Assembly (NCBI RefSeq): GCF_040530035.1 | Contig: NZ_JBEWCD010000002.1 | Location: 930,001 to 994,000 of the forward strand | Source: Roseibium sp. HPY-6 | Lineage (GTDB): Bacteria; Pseudomonadota; Alphaproteobacteria; Rhizobiales; Stappiaceae | DNA length: 64,000 nt | Reading direction: 5' to 3' | In this document: positions 1-8,959 of the stretch, one piece after another | How positions within the stretch are numbered: position 1 is the stretch's first letter | Layout of the letters: each line of letters opens with the position of its first letter | Notes under the pieces: model-generated | Told to the model about the DNA's origin: nothing | The model's input: only the letters and a program-made list of their open reading frames with translations | Database searches by the model: none | Program-made: the position numbers and the translations under genes

Positions 1-1
1 G

Positions 2-382
2 CAGCATCACGCGACAGCAGACCGCTTCGTGGACAACCTTTCCAGGCACCCGCTTGTCAGGAAAGTGCTGTCTCCCGGGCCCAATTCGGTTCCCGGGTTG
101 ACCGGGCGGTCTGGGCTGCTCTCCGTCGAACTCGATGAGAGCGTCAGCATTCCCGGCTTCGCAGATGGATTGAAGCTGTTCCGGCTCGGGGTGAGCTGGG
201 GTGGTTTCGAGAGCCTCCTTCTGCCGACGCAAATCGCACTCAACCAGTCCGGCGAAGAGAACTCCCTCCAGCGGTTCGGCGTTTCGGGCCGGATCGTCCG
301 GTTGAGCCTCGGATTGGAAGATCCCATCGACCTTTGGGCTGACTTTGATGCGGCTCTCAATCTAAGCGCCAAACGAAAATAA
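2..382 (+). CDS. Cys/Met metabolism PLP-dependent enzyme, C-terminal end (partial)
   Basis: This is the last ~126 codons of a gene that begins before the window; the frame is open from base 2 with no convincing start inside. The tail reads like trans-sulfuration PLP enzymes (cystathionine gamma-lyase, methionine gamma-lyase, O-acylhomoserine sulfhydrylase): an early 'HP.V..VL.PG' segment, then 'SLGGFES'-like SWGGFESLL and the closing VRLSLGLEDPIDL followed by an acidic helix. The catalytic lysine would lie upstream and cannot be seen. The ABC binding-protein gene starts only 37 bases downstream on the same strand, so the two may be cotranscribed. The exact substrate cannot be told from the tail. 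Confidence 0.8.
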   Translation, partial: QHHATADRFVDNLSRHPLVRKVLSPGPNSVPGLTGRSGLLSVELDESVSIPGFADGLKLFRLGVSWGGFESLLLPTQIALNQSGEENSLQRFGVSGRIVRLSLGLEDPIDLWADFDAALNLSAKRK

Positions 383-419
383 GGCGTGCCAAACAACTGA
401 ACATAAAAGAGGTGGAGAT

Positions 420-1676
420 ATGAAAAGACTGTTCGGCGCACTCAGTGCGTTAGCTGTTCTGGCGGCAACGTCCGCTCATGCTGAAACATTGAAGCTGGTG
501 GAAGTGATCACCAGCCCGGAACGTACGGAAGTCCTGCAGGGACTGGTTGATGAATTCGAAGCGGCGAACCCCGGTACGGAAGTGGAAATCGTCTCTTTGC
601 CCTGGGGGCAGGCATTCGAAAAATTCGCGACCATGGTTGCCGGTGGTGACATTCCCGACGTTGTTGAAATGCCGGACCGTTGGGCAGGCATCTACAAGGA
701 CAGGTTGGTCGATCTGAACGACAAGATTGCCGGTTGGGAGCACGGCAGCACGCTGACCCAGAAGACCATCGACATGGGCCGCCAGACCGACGGCAAGACC
801 GTGCGGATGATCCCGTACGGCTTCTATCTGCGCGCCCTCTTTTACAACAAGAAGCTGCTTGAGGAAGCCGGTGTCGAAGGACCGCCCAGGACCATGGAAG
901 AATTCATGGCGGCGTCTAAGGCGGTCTCCGAACTCGACGGCAAATACGGCTATTGCCTGCGCGGCGGTCCGGGCGGTCTGAACGGCTGGATCATGATGGC
1001 GGCGACGATGAATGGCGATAACACCTTCTTCGACGAGAACGGCAAGAGCACGCTCAACCAACCGGGTTCGGTCGAGGGCATCCAGTTCCTGATCGACCTC
1101 TACCAGAACGGTTACGCGCCGAAGGATGCGGTGAGCTGGGGCTTTAACGAGATCGTGGCGGGCTTCTATTCCGGTACCTGTGCGTTCCTTGATCAGGATC
1201 CGGATGCGCTGATCGCAGTGGCCAAACGCATGGATGCGGAAGACTTCGCGGTCGTTCCAATGCCTGTCGGCCCGGGCGGCAAGGCGTTCCCGACCATCGG
1301 CTTTGCCGGATGGGCGATGTTCGACACCACGAAGGACGAAGACCTTTCCTGGAAACTGATCGCGCATCTTTCCGATCCGGAAGCCAACAAGACCTGGGCG
1401 AAGCGTGTCGGTGTCATTCCGATCCACGAAGGCGCGGAACAGGACCCGCACTTCAAGACGGAGCAGTTCGCCGGCTGGTTCGAAACGCTCAATGGCGAGC
1501 AGTATATTCCGACCGTCATGCCGACCTATCTGGAACAATTCGGCTATTTCGCAGATTCCATTGCACTGGAAACCAGCCAGGAAGCCCTGCTTGGTCAGCT
1601 CAGTGCACAGGAAGTCGCCGACCAGTGGGCTGAATTCCTGACCGAGGAATACGGCCGTTGGAAAGAAGCTCAATGA
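420..1676 (+). CDS. Sugar-type ABC transporter substrate-binding protein (family 1)
   Basis: Periplasmic solute-binding protein of 418 residues, the usual length for CUT1-type sugar importers. A Sec signal peptide is clear: MKRLF, a hydrophobic stretch, then cleavage near ATSAHA-E. The body has the family 1 pattern, with AANPGTEVEIVSLPWGQAFEKFATMVAGG near residues 50-80 and a 'DVVEMPDRW' segment. An AAGAG/GTGGAG ribosome-binding region lies before the ATG. It is first in a tight cluster with two permeases and a MalK-like ATPase, so it should capture the substrate for that importer. The substrate (mono-, di- or oligosaccharide, or a polyol) is not evident from sequence. Confidence 0.9.
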   Translation: MKRLFGALSALAVLAATSAHAETLKLVEVITSPERTEVLQGLVDEFEAANPGTEVEIVSLPWGQAFEKFATMVAGGDIPDVVEMPDRWAGIYKDRLVDLNDKIAGWEHGSTLTQKTIDMGRQTDGKTVRMIPYGFYLRALFYNKKLLEEAGVEGPPRTMEEFMAASKAVSELDGKYGYCLRGGPGGLNGWIMMAATMNGDNTFFDENGKSTLNQPGSVEGIQFLIDLYQNGYAPKDAVSWGFNEIVAGFYSGTCAFLDQDPDALIAVAKRMDAEDFAVVPMPVGPGGKAFPTIGFAGWAMFDTTKDEDLSWKLIAHLSDPEANKTWAKRVGVIPIHEGAEQDPHFKTEQFAGWFETLNGEQYIPTVMPTYLEQFGYFADSIALETSQEALLGQLSAQEVADQWAEFLTEEYGRWKEAQ

Positions 1677-2602
1677 CAGCTGAGGCTGACAACGCGCCCG
1701 GATCTCACCGGGCGCGCGGTTCCTATTACTTCCGCTATATGGTGGAGCCCTATCTCTACCTGTCGCCGGCAGTTATCGTGATCGCGCTTGTGATGCTGGT
1801 TCCGCTGGCCATCGGCATCTCCTATGCCTTTCAGGCGGTCAATCTGCTTCGGCCGTTCCAGACCGGATGGGTCGGGTTTGAGAATTTCCAAGCGCTATGG
1901 AGTGACAGGAAGTTCTGGCTAGCCCTGACCAACACATTCTGGTGGACGCTTGGCTCCATCATCTTCCAGTTTTTTCTGGGTCTTGGGTTGGCGCTATTGC
2001 TGAACACCCGTTTCTACGGCAAGCGGCTTGTCCAGGCTCTGGTGTTCCTGCCCTGGGCCGTGCCGACATTTTTGTCTGCTCTTACCTGGGCGTGGCTGTT
2101 CAATCCGACAATCGGGCCCTTGCCGCATTGGCTGGCAGCGCTCGGCATTCTTTCTGAGCCGTTCAACATTCTCGGTGATCCCAATCTGGCCATGTGGGGT
2201 CCGATTACAGCGAATGTCTGGTTCGGCATCCCGTTCTTTGCCATCACGCTTCTGGCAGCCCTGCAGTCGATACCCGGCGAACTTTATGAAGCGGCTGAAA
2301 TTGACGGCGCGTCCACCTGGCAGAAGTTCACCAAGATTACCCTGCCGTTTCTCGCGCCGATGATTGCCATCACCGTGATGCTACGCACAATCTGGATCGC
2401 AAACTTCGCGGACTTGATCTTCGTGATGACGGGTGGCGGACCAGCGAATTCAACGCAGATCCTGTCCACATACATCTTCACGACCGCGTTCAGAAAGCTC
2501 GATTTCGGTTACGCATCCGCCATTGCGGTTGCATTGCTTGGGCTGTTGCTGATCTACGCAGCCGTCCTGCTCGTTCTCCGCCGCAAGCTCGTCAAGATCT
2601 GA
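1673..2602 (+). CDS. Sugar ABC transporter permease (MalF/UgpA type)
   Basis: Inner-membrane permease of about 309 residues. I chose the ATG at 1673, which overlaps the stop of the binding-protein gene as ATGA, rather than the TTG at 1658. Several hydrophobic helices are evident, beginning with 'YLYLSPAVIVIALVMLVPL'. The permease EAA loop appears as ELYEAAEIDGASTWQKFTKITLP, which docks on the ATPase. It is translationally coupled to its upstream neighbour, and the partner permease starts 8 bases after its stop. Family membership is clear; the substrate is unknown. Confidence 0.92.
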   Translation: MTAEADNAPGSHRARGSYYFRYMVEPYLYLSPAVIVIALVMLVPLAIGISYAFQAVNLLRPFQTGWVGFENFQALWSDRKFWLALTNTFWWTLGSIIFQFFLGLGLALLLNTRFYGKRLVQALVFLPWAVPTFLSALTWAWLFNPTIGPLPHWLAALGILSEPFNILGDPNLAMWGPITANVWFGIPFFAITLLAALQSIPGELYEAAEIDGASTWQKFTKITLPFLAPMIAITVMLRTIWIANFADLIFVMTGGGPANSTQILSTYIFTTAFRKLDFGYASAIAVALLGLLLIYAAVLLVLRRKLVKI

Positions 2603-2610
2603 GGTTCGCC

Positions 2611-3453
2611 ATGAATGCTCTGCGTCAGGCATCACCATGGGTGGTAACTGGAAAATACCTTGCTCTGGCCTTTTACGTCGCCTTTGCGCTCTTTCCGCTC
2701 TATTGGCTCGCCAAGATTGCGGTCACGCCCGACAAGCTTATTTTCAGCGAAGGAACGGCGCTTGTACCCAGCAGGTTCACATTTGAGAATTTCCAGACGG
2801 TTCTGTTGCAGACGGACTTCCTTGCCTATTTCCGCAACAGCCTGATCGTTTCGCTGGTGACCGCTGCGGTTACAACGATGATAGCTGCGGCGGCAGGCTA
2901 TGCTTTTTCCAGGTTCGATTTTCGCGGGAAACGTCTGATCATCGCACTTATGCTGATCACACAGATGTTTCCGCTGCTAATGATCATCGCACCTATCTAC
3001 AAGATTGTCGCTGCGCTCGGGCTGCTCAATTCCCTGACGAGCCTCATCATCGTCTACACAGCCTTTAATATCCCGTTCGCGACCTTCCTGATGCAATCTT
3101 TCTTTGACGGCATTCCGAAGGACCTGGAGGATGCGGGAATGATCGATGGCTGCACACGGTTCGAAGCCTTGCGCAAGATCGTCTTGCCGCTGACGCTTCC
3201 GGGGCTCGGCGCGACACTCGGTTTCATCTTTACCGCGGCCTGGAGTGAACTCCTGTTCGCCCTGATGCTGATCAACTCTAACGACGCAATGACATTCCCC
3301 GTGGGGCTGTTGACCTTCGTGTCGAAGTTCTCCGTGGATTGGGGGCAGATGATGGCTGCGGGTGTGCTCGCTCTTGTGCCGTCGTGTCTCTTCTTCATCT
3401 TTATCCAACGTTACCTGGTTCAGGGCCTGACATCAGGAGCTGTGAAGGGCTGA
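2611..3453 (+). CDS. Sugar ABC transporter permease (MalG/UgpE type)
   Basis: Second membrane subunit, 280 residues, matching MalG-type permeases in length. It has a first helix at about residues 15-35 (LALAFYVAFALFPLYWLAKI) and an EAA loop, 'DLEDAGMIDGCTRFEALRKIVLP', near residue 170-190. It pairs with the preceding permease to form the channel. A GAGG box overlaps the end of the previous gene just before the ATG. The ATPase gene follows after 17 bases. Transcription is presumably shared with the rest of the 420-4532 cluster because no gap contains an obvious terminator. Confidence 0.92.
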   Translation: MNALRQASPWVVTGKYLALAFYVAFALFPLYWLAKIAVTPDKLIFSEGTALVPSRFTFENFQTVLLQTDFLAYFRNSLIVSLVTAAVTTMIAAAAGYAFSRFDFRGKRLIIALMLITQMFPLLMIIAPIYKIVAALGLLNSLTSLIIVYTAFNIPFATFLMQSFFDGIPKDLEDAGMIDGCTRFEALRKIVLPLTLPGLGATLGFIFTAAWSELLFALMLINSNDAMTFPVGLLTFVSKFSVDWGQMMAAGVLALVPSCLFFIFIQRYLVQGLTSGAVKG

Positions 3454-3470
3454 GCCCCGGGGAGGACGAT

Positions 3471-4532
3471 GTGGCACGCATTGAACTGAATAATATCGCC
3501 AAATCCTATGGTTCCGTCGAAGTTCTCAGGGACATCAACCTGACAATCGAGGATGGAGAATTCATCGTTCTGGTCGGACCGTCCGGCTGCGGGAAGTCGA
3601 CACTCTTGCGGATGATTGCCGGGCTTGAACCGATCTCCGGCGGAGAGTTTCTGGTCGACGGCAGACGTATGAACGAGGTGCCGCCGCGCGACCGGGACAT
3701 GGCGATGGTGTTCCAGTCCTATGCGCTTTATCCGCATATGGACGTGTCGCGGAACATGGGCTTCTCGCTTGAAATCCGGAAGGCGCAAAAAGAAGAACGC
3801 AGCCGGAAAGTCGCCGATGCCGCAAAGACACTCGGCCTGACTGCTCTGACCGAACGCCTTCCCAGAGCGCTTTCAGGCGGCCAGCGCCAGAGGGTCGCTA
3901 TGGGGCGGGCGATCGTCCGGGATCCCAGCGCGTTCCTCTTCGATGAGCCGTTGTCCAACCTTGATGCCGCTCTGCGGGTCGAAATGCGCCTTGAAATCGC
4001 GCGTCTTCACCAGCGGCTGAGCACGACCATGATCTACGTGACACATGATCAGGTCGAAGCCCTGACGCTGGCAGATCGGATCGTTGTTCTGAATGCCGGG
4101 GATATTCAGCAGGTGGGAACACCTCTTGAACTATACGAGCGACCTTCCAACAAGTTCGTGGCTCAATTCATCGGTTCGCCGACAATGAATATTCTCGGTG
4201 TCGACCGGGCGGAAAACGGTGTGAAGCTTAAGGACGGAACCAATTTGCAGATCGGATCCAGTTCGGCGCATTGGCAGGCGCATGAGCTTGGCGTGCGTCC
4301 GGAACATCTGGATATCGTCGCCGAAGAGGCCGCACATATGAAAGGCGTTACTGAACTTGTCGAGCATTTGGGGTCGGACACAAATATCCACGCAAATGTG
4401 CCTGGCGTGGGCCCTGTTCTCGTGCGTCAACACGGACATTTTCCGCTCAAGACCGGAGATGCTGTCAATATCGCCGTCGACCTCGAAAAGTCGCATCTGT
4501 TCGGGTTTGAAGGCAGACGACTGGAAATTTGA
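3471..4532 (+). CDS. Sugar ABC transporter ATP-binding protein (MalK/UgpC type)
   Basis: ATPase subunit, 353 residues. The GTG at 3471 is preferred because GGAGGA (3461-3466) is well placed and the protein then opens with 'ARIELNNIAKSYG', the normal N-terminus of the family. Walker A is GPSGCGKST, the signature is LSGGQRQRVAMGRAIVR, Walker B is FLFDEPLSNLDA, and the switch histidine is in YVTHDQVEA. After about residue 235 there is a C-terminal OB-fold (TOBE) region, as in MalK-type proteins that energise CUT1 importers. It is the last gene of the importer; the 339 bases that follow hold no supported gene. Confidence 0.93.
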   Translation: MARIELNNIAKSYGSVEVLRDINLTIEDGEFIVLVGPSGCGKSTLLRMIAGLEPISGGEFLVDGRRMNEVPPRDRDMAMVFQSYALYPHMDVSRNMGFSLEIRKAQKEERSRKVADAAKTLGLTALTERLPRALSGGQRQRVAMGRAIVRDPSAFLFDEPLSNLDAALRVEMRLEIARLHQRLSTTMIYVTHDQVEALTLADRIVVLNAGDIQQVGTPLELYERPSNKFVAQFIGSPTMNILGVDRAENGVKLKDGTNLQIGSSSAHWQAHELGVRPEHLDIVAEEAAHMKGVTELVEHLGSDTNIHANVPGVGPVLVRQHGHFPLKTGDAVNIAVDLEKSHLFGFEGRRLEI

Positions 4533-4871
4533 GTATCGGGAAGTTGCCTCGCGGAAGCGTGCTCGCACTCAGTGTTGAACCGCGCCTTGCCAGGCAGGGC
4601 TTGCTGTCTTCTTCAGGCTTGCATTTGGGGCAGGCCGGAGTTTTCCCGCCAGGTCTGGGTCACCGAGTGGCTGTGCGTTTTGGTCGTTTCAGGACGAGTG
4701 GCATTTGACAGCCATTGCTCTGTGGAGCTTTTCGATATTGCAGTCTCTGCACCATTTTCCCGGTTACTCGACCGCGTCCCTAAGTCCCTGGAGCCATTGG
4801 GTCTTATGACGCAGCATTCCAAGGTTTCCGTTGAGCGTCTCAGAGAAGGTGCTCTCGTGTCGGGTTCAGTT
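4533..4871. other. Intergenic stretch between convergent transporter operons
   Basis: About 340 bases separate the end of the sugar ATPase gene (+) from the end of the PotA-like gene (-). Open frames here have no family resemblance and overlap the PotA-like gene on the other strand. A short GCCTTGCCAGGC dyad is present without a T run. I see nothing else. Confidence 0.5.
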
Positions 4872-5957
4872 TCAGGTGCGAAGCACCGCCAAACTATTGC
4901 TATCCCATCCAATCCAAACCGGTTCAGAACCGACCGATTGACCGACATCGGCGTCTACAAAGGCTCGAAGTTTGGCGCCCTGTGCGTCTTCGACCATCAG
5001 ATCGACAGACATGCGGCTGCCCAGAAAAGTCTTGCCGACAACCGTTCCCCTTACTGCATTGGAGTGCTCCGGACGTTCTGTATGGAAGGCGAGTTTTTCC
5101 AGCCGGACCGACGCTGTGATGGTGTCGCCGACCTGTGGAACATGTCCATGCGACTGGCCTTTCAGTGTCTGGCCAAACCAGTCCAGCACGATCACATCGC
5201 CATCCTGGCCGCGCATCTTGCAAGTCAAGAGGTTCGTTTCACCGATGAATTCCGCAACAAACCTGGTTGCGGGATGGAAATAGAGTTCCTCGGGCGTGCC
5301 GTCCTGTTCGACGCGGCCATGGTTCATAACCACGATCCGGTCTGACATTGTAAGCGCTTCTTCCTGGTCGTGGGTCACGAAGAAGAATGTCTTGTGAGTG
5401 CGGCGCTGGATCGCCTTGAGCTCCTGCTGTACCTGGCCGCGGAGTTTCGCGTCCAGCGCTGCAAGCGGCTCGTCCAGCAACAAAAGGGCCGGATCTGGGG
5501 CGAGCGCGCGGGCCAACGCCACCCGTTGACGCTGTCCGCCCGACAGTTGACCTGGATACCGGTCTCCATAGTTTTCCAGCTCCAGAAACGACATGATTTC
5601 GTCTTGACGGTTGCGAATGTCGGCCTTGTTCATGCCCTTCAGTTCCAGGCCGAAAGAAATGTTCTGGCGCACGGTCATGTGAGGAAACAGGGCATAGTCT
5701 TGAAACACCATGTTCACATGACGCTTTTCCGGCGGCTGGCGTGTGACGTCCACGTCATCCAGGATGACGCGGCCCGACGTCGGTCGCTCAAAGCCCCCAA
5801 GAATTCTGAGCGTTGTGGACTTGCCGCAACCGGACGGTCCCAGAAAAGTCACGAATTCACCCCTGGCAATATCCAGCGTGAGATTGTCCAGAGCGACCGT
5901 TTCGCCGAATTTCTTGGTGACACCCTCGATCCGAACAAGGGGATTCGTTTCAGCCAT
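4872..5957 (-). CDS. Spermidine/putrescine-type ABC transporter ATP-binding protein (PotA family)
   Basis: ATPase of 361 residues, energising the importer encoded upstream. It opens with 'LVRIEGVTKKFGETVALDNLTLD'. Walker A is GPSGCGKST, the signature LSGGQRQRVALARALAPDPALLLLDEPL runs straight into Walker B, and the switch is FVTHDQEEA. The C-terminal third is a TOBE-like domain with 'VRLEKLAFHTERPE', typical of PotA/FbpC proteins. The start overlaps the preceding permease gene by 8 bases, so the two are translationally coupled. It is the last gene of an eight-gene operon running leftward from 12598. The natural ligand could be a polyamine, an opine or another amino compound. Confidence 0.92.
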   Translation of the reverse strand: MAETNPLVRIEGVTKKFGETVALDNLTLDIARGEFVTFLGPSGCGKSTTLRILGGFERPTSGRVILDDVDVTRQPPEKRHVNMVFQDYALFPHMTVRQNISFGLELKGMNKADIRNRQDEIMSFLELENYGDRYPGQLSGGQRQRVALARALAPDPALLLLDEPLAALDAKLRGQVQQELKAIQRRTHKTFFFVTHDQEEALTMSDRIVVMNHGRVEQDGTPEELYFHPATRFVAEFIGETNLLTCKMRGQDGDVIVLDWFGQTLKGQSHGHVPQVGDTITASVRLEKLAFHTERPEHSNAVRGTVVGKTFLGSRMSVDLMVEDAQGAKLRAFVDADVGQSVGSEPVWIGWDSNSLAVLRT

Positions 5958-6744
5958 TTCGGGACTCCTTGTTCATCCGGCGGGTGAAACGTTCAGCCCA
6001 AATGCCGATTGCAGCCGTCAGGATCAGAGCGACCGTCGCAATGGCATTGATTTCAGGCGACATGCCGGATCTGAGCTTGGCGAAAATCAGAACGGGCAAG
6101 GTCGGTTCGTAGCCTCCCAGGAAGAAGGAACGAACGAAATCGTCGAAACTGAGCAGCAGGCAGAAGATACTCGCGCCAAGGATGGCTGGAACAAGATAAG
6201 GCAGTGTGATCCGCAAAAAGGCAATGATCGGATCAGCACCAAGATCACGTGCCGCTTCAATCTGGCTCTTCGGCAATGTCGACAACCGGGCCATGACCAC
6301 CAGAGCCACAAAGGGCACATTGTGAACGGCGTGCGCCCATACAATCGCACCCATGCCCGGTTCGATACCAAGCCATCTGGCATAGATCCGGAAAGCGATG
6401 GCTGAAATGATCCCCGGGACAAGCGCAGGCAAAACCGTCAGCCCGAACATTGCGGTCCGGCCCAAAAACTTCCTGCCTTCCAGAAGGACGGCAATCCATG
6501 TTCCGACGAATACGGAGATGGCTGTTGCAAGGACTGCAATCACCACTGAATAGATAAAGGCCGACGGTACGGCTGCGTCGTCGAAAACACCAGTATACCA
6601 GTCGAGCGTCCACGAGCGGATCGGAAAGCCGATAAACTTGCTGTCCTTGAAACCCATGAGAACCATCAGGACCAGCGGAACGAAGACGTAAAGAACAAAG
6701 GCCCAGTAGACGCAGGAGAGCAGGATGCGGTTACCCCGGTTCAA
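5950..6744 (-). CDS. Spermidine/putrescine-type ABC transporter permease (PotC family)
   Basis: Inner-membrane permease of 264 residues. The frame is open further upstream, but the TTG at 6744 is the likely start: AAAGGAG sits just before it, it overlaps the stop of the previous permease, and the protein then begins LNRGNRILLSCVYWAFVLYVFVPL with a proper first helix. The EAA loop reads 'IEAARDLGADPIIAFLRITLPYL'. PotC-like proteins form the second half of the translocation channel. The longer alternative would add about 35 polar residues with no counterpart in the family. Confidence 0.9.
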   Translation of the reverse strand: MNRGNRILLSCVYWAFVLYVFVPLVLMVLMGFKDSKFIGFPIRSWTLDWYTGVFDDAAVPSAFIYSVVIAVLATAISVFVGTWIAVLLEGRKFLGRTAMFGLTVLPALVPGIISAIAFRIYARWLGIEPGMGAIVWAHAVHNVPFVALVVMARLSTLPKSQIEAARDLGADPIIAFLRITLPYLVPAILGASIFCLLLSFDDFVRSFFLGGYEPTLPVLIFAKLRSGMSPEINAIATVALILTAAIGIWAERFTRRMNKESRNG

Positions 6745-7727
6745 TTCGTGTCTCCTTTGCGCAGGGAATTCATCAGCTTCTGGAAGGCACCGGTCAGAAT
6801 GATCGCGGCAAGAAACATGATTGTCGCGAAGGCTGCGCCGGTCGGCCATTCGTCACCGGCGACATGGAAGAAGCCTGCAATCGTTTCGGCAAAAACGGTC
6901 GTGGAAGGACCACCCAGCAGAACGGGGGTCGCATAAAAGCCGGTCGATATCAGAAAAACCAGTGTGCACCCTGACGAGATCCCCTCCAGCGTGAGAGGAA
7001 GCGTGATCCGCCGAAAGCGGGTCCAGGCTGAAGCACCGAGGTCTGCGGCTGCCTCGTTGTAGCTTTTGGGGAGTTTTTCCAATGCGGAATAAAGCGGTAA
7101 CAGCATGTAGAGCGCCGTCAGGTAGACGATCCCGACACCCATTGAAAAACTGGTATACATGAACGGGATCGGCCGATCGATCAGGCTCAGCGACTTGAGC
7201 AACTGGTTCACCGCTCCGGTGTTTCCAAGAAGGATCATGATTGCGTAGGTGCGGACGATTTCGCCGACCCAGAACGGGATCAGCAGCAAGAGAAGCATCA
7301 GCATCTGGTTCTTGCGACTGACGTGGCGCGCCAGAAAGTAGGCGACAGGATAGGTCAGGATCAAAGTGCAGAAAGTGAAGACGCTGGCAAAGATAAGCGT
7401 GCGGAAAAACGGTTGCCAGAAAATGTGGTCGCCGAAGAAACGGGCATAGTTGTCGAGGGTAAAATGCTGCTCCACACCAGGCGCGACCGGATAGGCATCG
7501 GTAAAGCTCACCCTGAGCATTTGCAGCATTGGTCCAAGGTGCTGGGTCAGCACCCAGAGCAGTGGAAAGGCAGCAAGGATCAGGAACTGGCGGCGCGGTG
7601 ATGCGGTCGCAAGCCCGACGACCAACCGGTAAGGCGTCCAGCTTGATAATGCACCCCAGAAGGTCAGACGGTTTTTTTCCGTGGTGTCAGGACCACGGCC
7701 GGTGCGGGGAGCGACCCCATCGCTCAT
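6741..7727 (-). CDS. Spermidine/putrescine-type ABC transporter permease (PotB family)
   Basis: First permease of the importer, about 328 residues from the ATG at 7727 (an earlier in-frame start at 7742 is weaker). There is a polar N-terminus of about 40 residues, then hydrophobic helices starting 'FLILAAFPLLWVLTQHL'. The EAA-type loop is 'YNEAAADLGASAWTRFRRITLPL'. A large stem-loop lies between this gene and the binding-protein gene upstream, which may set different message levels for the two. Its stop overlaps the next permease start. Confidence 0.9.
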   Translation of the reverse strand: MSDGVAPRTGRGPDTTEKNRLTFWGALSSWTPYRLVVGLATASPRRQFLILAAFPLLWVLTQHLGPMLQMLRVSFTDAYPVAPGVEQHFTLDNYARFFGDHIFWQPFFRTLIFASVFTFCTLILTYPVAYFLARHVSRKNQMLMLLLLLIPFWVGEIVRTYAIMILLGNTGAVNQLLKSLSLIDRPIPFMYTSFSMGVGIVYLTALYMLLPLYSALEKLPKSYNEAAADLGASAWTRFRRITLPLTLEGISSGCTLVFLISTGFYATPVLLGGPSTTVFAETIAGFFHVAGDEWPTGAAFATIMFLAAIILTGAFQKLMNSLRKGDTN

Positions 7728-7754
7728 ACCAGTTACCCCCAATTTGACTTGATT

Positions 7755-7783
7755 GCCTTGCCCGCCTGAAGAGCGGGCAAGGC
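7755..7783 (-). promoter_or_regulatory. Strong stem-loop between binding-protein and permease genes
   Basis: Arms GCCTTGCCCGC (7755-7765) and GCGGGCAAGGC (7773-7783) pair perfectly over 11 bp with a 7-base loop. It lies in the 81-base gap between the PotD-like and PotB-like genes. Read on the minus strand there is no T run after it, so it looks more like an RNA-stabilising or attenuating hairpin than a full terminator. Such hairpins are known to raise binding-protein message over permease message in importer operons. Confidence 0.75.
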
Positions 7784-7808
7784 CTTTTCCGTTCGTCAGG
7801 ACAGCGGG

Positions 7809-8915
7809 TCAGGCCGCCTTGATGGCTTCAACGGCCGGATCGACAAGCCCGTACTTCATCTCGTTCGCCTCAGCGCGGAAGAACTGCAGATTTTCAAGCT
7901 CGTCATCCGAGAACGAAGTCGATTTCTTTTCCAGGTCCGTCAGGTAGTTCGATGCATCCTTGTAAGTGGAGATGAAGCCTGAGGCCTTGGTCATCGACGC
8001 GCCGATTTCCGGAGACGCAAGGATGGCATTCAGGAACGTGTAGGCGTTATCCGGATTGGGTGCATTGTTGGCGATGTTGTAGGTGTAGACAAAGCCATAA
8101 GAACCCTCCTGCGGAATGGTCATGGCCAGCGGGAACCCATCGTTGATCAGTGCCGCCGCCGGACCGTTCCAGCTGTGGCCGAGGGCAATGTCCTGGTTGA
8201 TGAACATCTGCTGCACTTCGGCACCGCTGTCATAGTATTTTCTAACGAGCGGCTTCTTCTCGATAAGAAACGCCTTGGCTTCCTCGACAATCGCGGCTGC
8301 TTTTTCCGGGTCATCGAGATAGGCGACCATATTGCCGTCGTAACCCATCTTGAGCATAACGATCGACATCATGTCCTGGATAATATACGCGGTCTGTCCC
8401 TTGTACTTTTCCGAAAACAGCACGTCCCAGCTTCTGGCTTCCTCGGGCGTGACGAGCTCGGTGTTGTAAGCAAGAACCTCCATGCCGGAGAGGATCGGCG
8501 CGCCCCATTTGTGTCCGTTGATGGTTGACCAGTCGCTCTCGGAGAACGTGGGATTGATGTTCCCCCAGTTACTGAGCCGTCCGGTGTCGAGCGGAGCAAG
8601 CAGCTCGCTGTCGATGAACTGAAGGAAACGGTGACCTGCCACGGTCATGATGTCCACCGTGGGATTGGGTGCTTCGGCGGCGAGCAGGTTGAACTGCTTG
8701 CCCTGGTCGTCAACCAGGCGAATATTCACCTTGATCCCCGTATCTGCCTCGAACTGCTTTTTGAAGGCCTCGGGCACAAAGTCGTTGTAGGTCCAGATGT
8801 TCACTTCACCGCCCGATGCGCTCGCACGGCGAAGGTAGGCTGGGCTGGCCAGAGTTGCTGCACCAATGGCAGCGGTTCCCAGGAAGCGACGGCGGTTAAT
8901 GGTAAGTTTGGTCAT
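7809..8915 (-). CDS. Spermidine/putrescine-type ABC substrate-binding protein (PotD family), Tat-exported
   Basis: Periplasmic binding protein of 368 residues. The N-terminus MTKLTINRRRFLGTAAIG carries a twin-arginine motif (RRRFLG), so export is probably by Tat, with cleavage near RRASA-SG. The mature part begins 'VNIWTYNDFVPEAFKKQFEADTGIKVNI', the PotD-family opening. Placed after an opine-dehydrogenase-family gene and before PotB/C/A-like subunits, it probably captures the substrate that the upstream enzymes consume. Polyamine specificity is not proven: PotD-like proteins also bind opines and other amino compounds. Confidence 0.9.
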   Translation of the reverse strand: MTKLTINRRRFLGTAAIGAATLASPAYLRRASASGGEVNIWTYNDFVPEAFKKQFEADTGIKVNIRLVDDQGKQFNLLAAEAPNPTVDIMTVAGHRFLQFIDSELLAPLDTGRLSNWGNINPTFSESDWSTINGHKWGAPILSGMEVLAYNTELVTPEEARSWDVLFSEKYKGQTAYIIQDMMSIVMLKMGYDGNMVAYLDDPEKAAAIVEEAKAFLIEKKPLVRKYYDSGAEVQQMFINQDIALGHSWNGPAAALINDGFPLAMTIPQEGSYGFVYTYNIANNAPNPDNAYTFLNAILASPEIGASMTKASGFISTYKDASNYLTDLEKKSTSFSDDELENLQFFRAEANEMKYGLVDPAVEAIKAA

Positions 8916-8959
8916 CTTAGCGTCTCCTAGTCGGTTGAGTTTGGTCCATCCTTTTTTGG

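Noticed and set aside
450..1673. 407-codon frame antisense to the first binding-protein gene
   Set aside because: Sequence has no family features; the plus-strand gene has signal peptide, ribosome-binding site and operon context.
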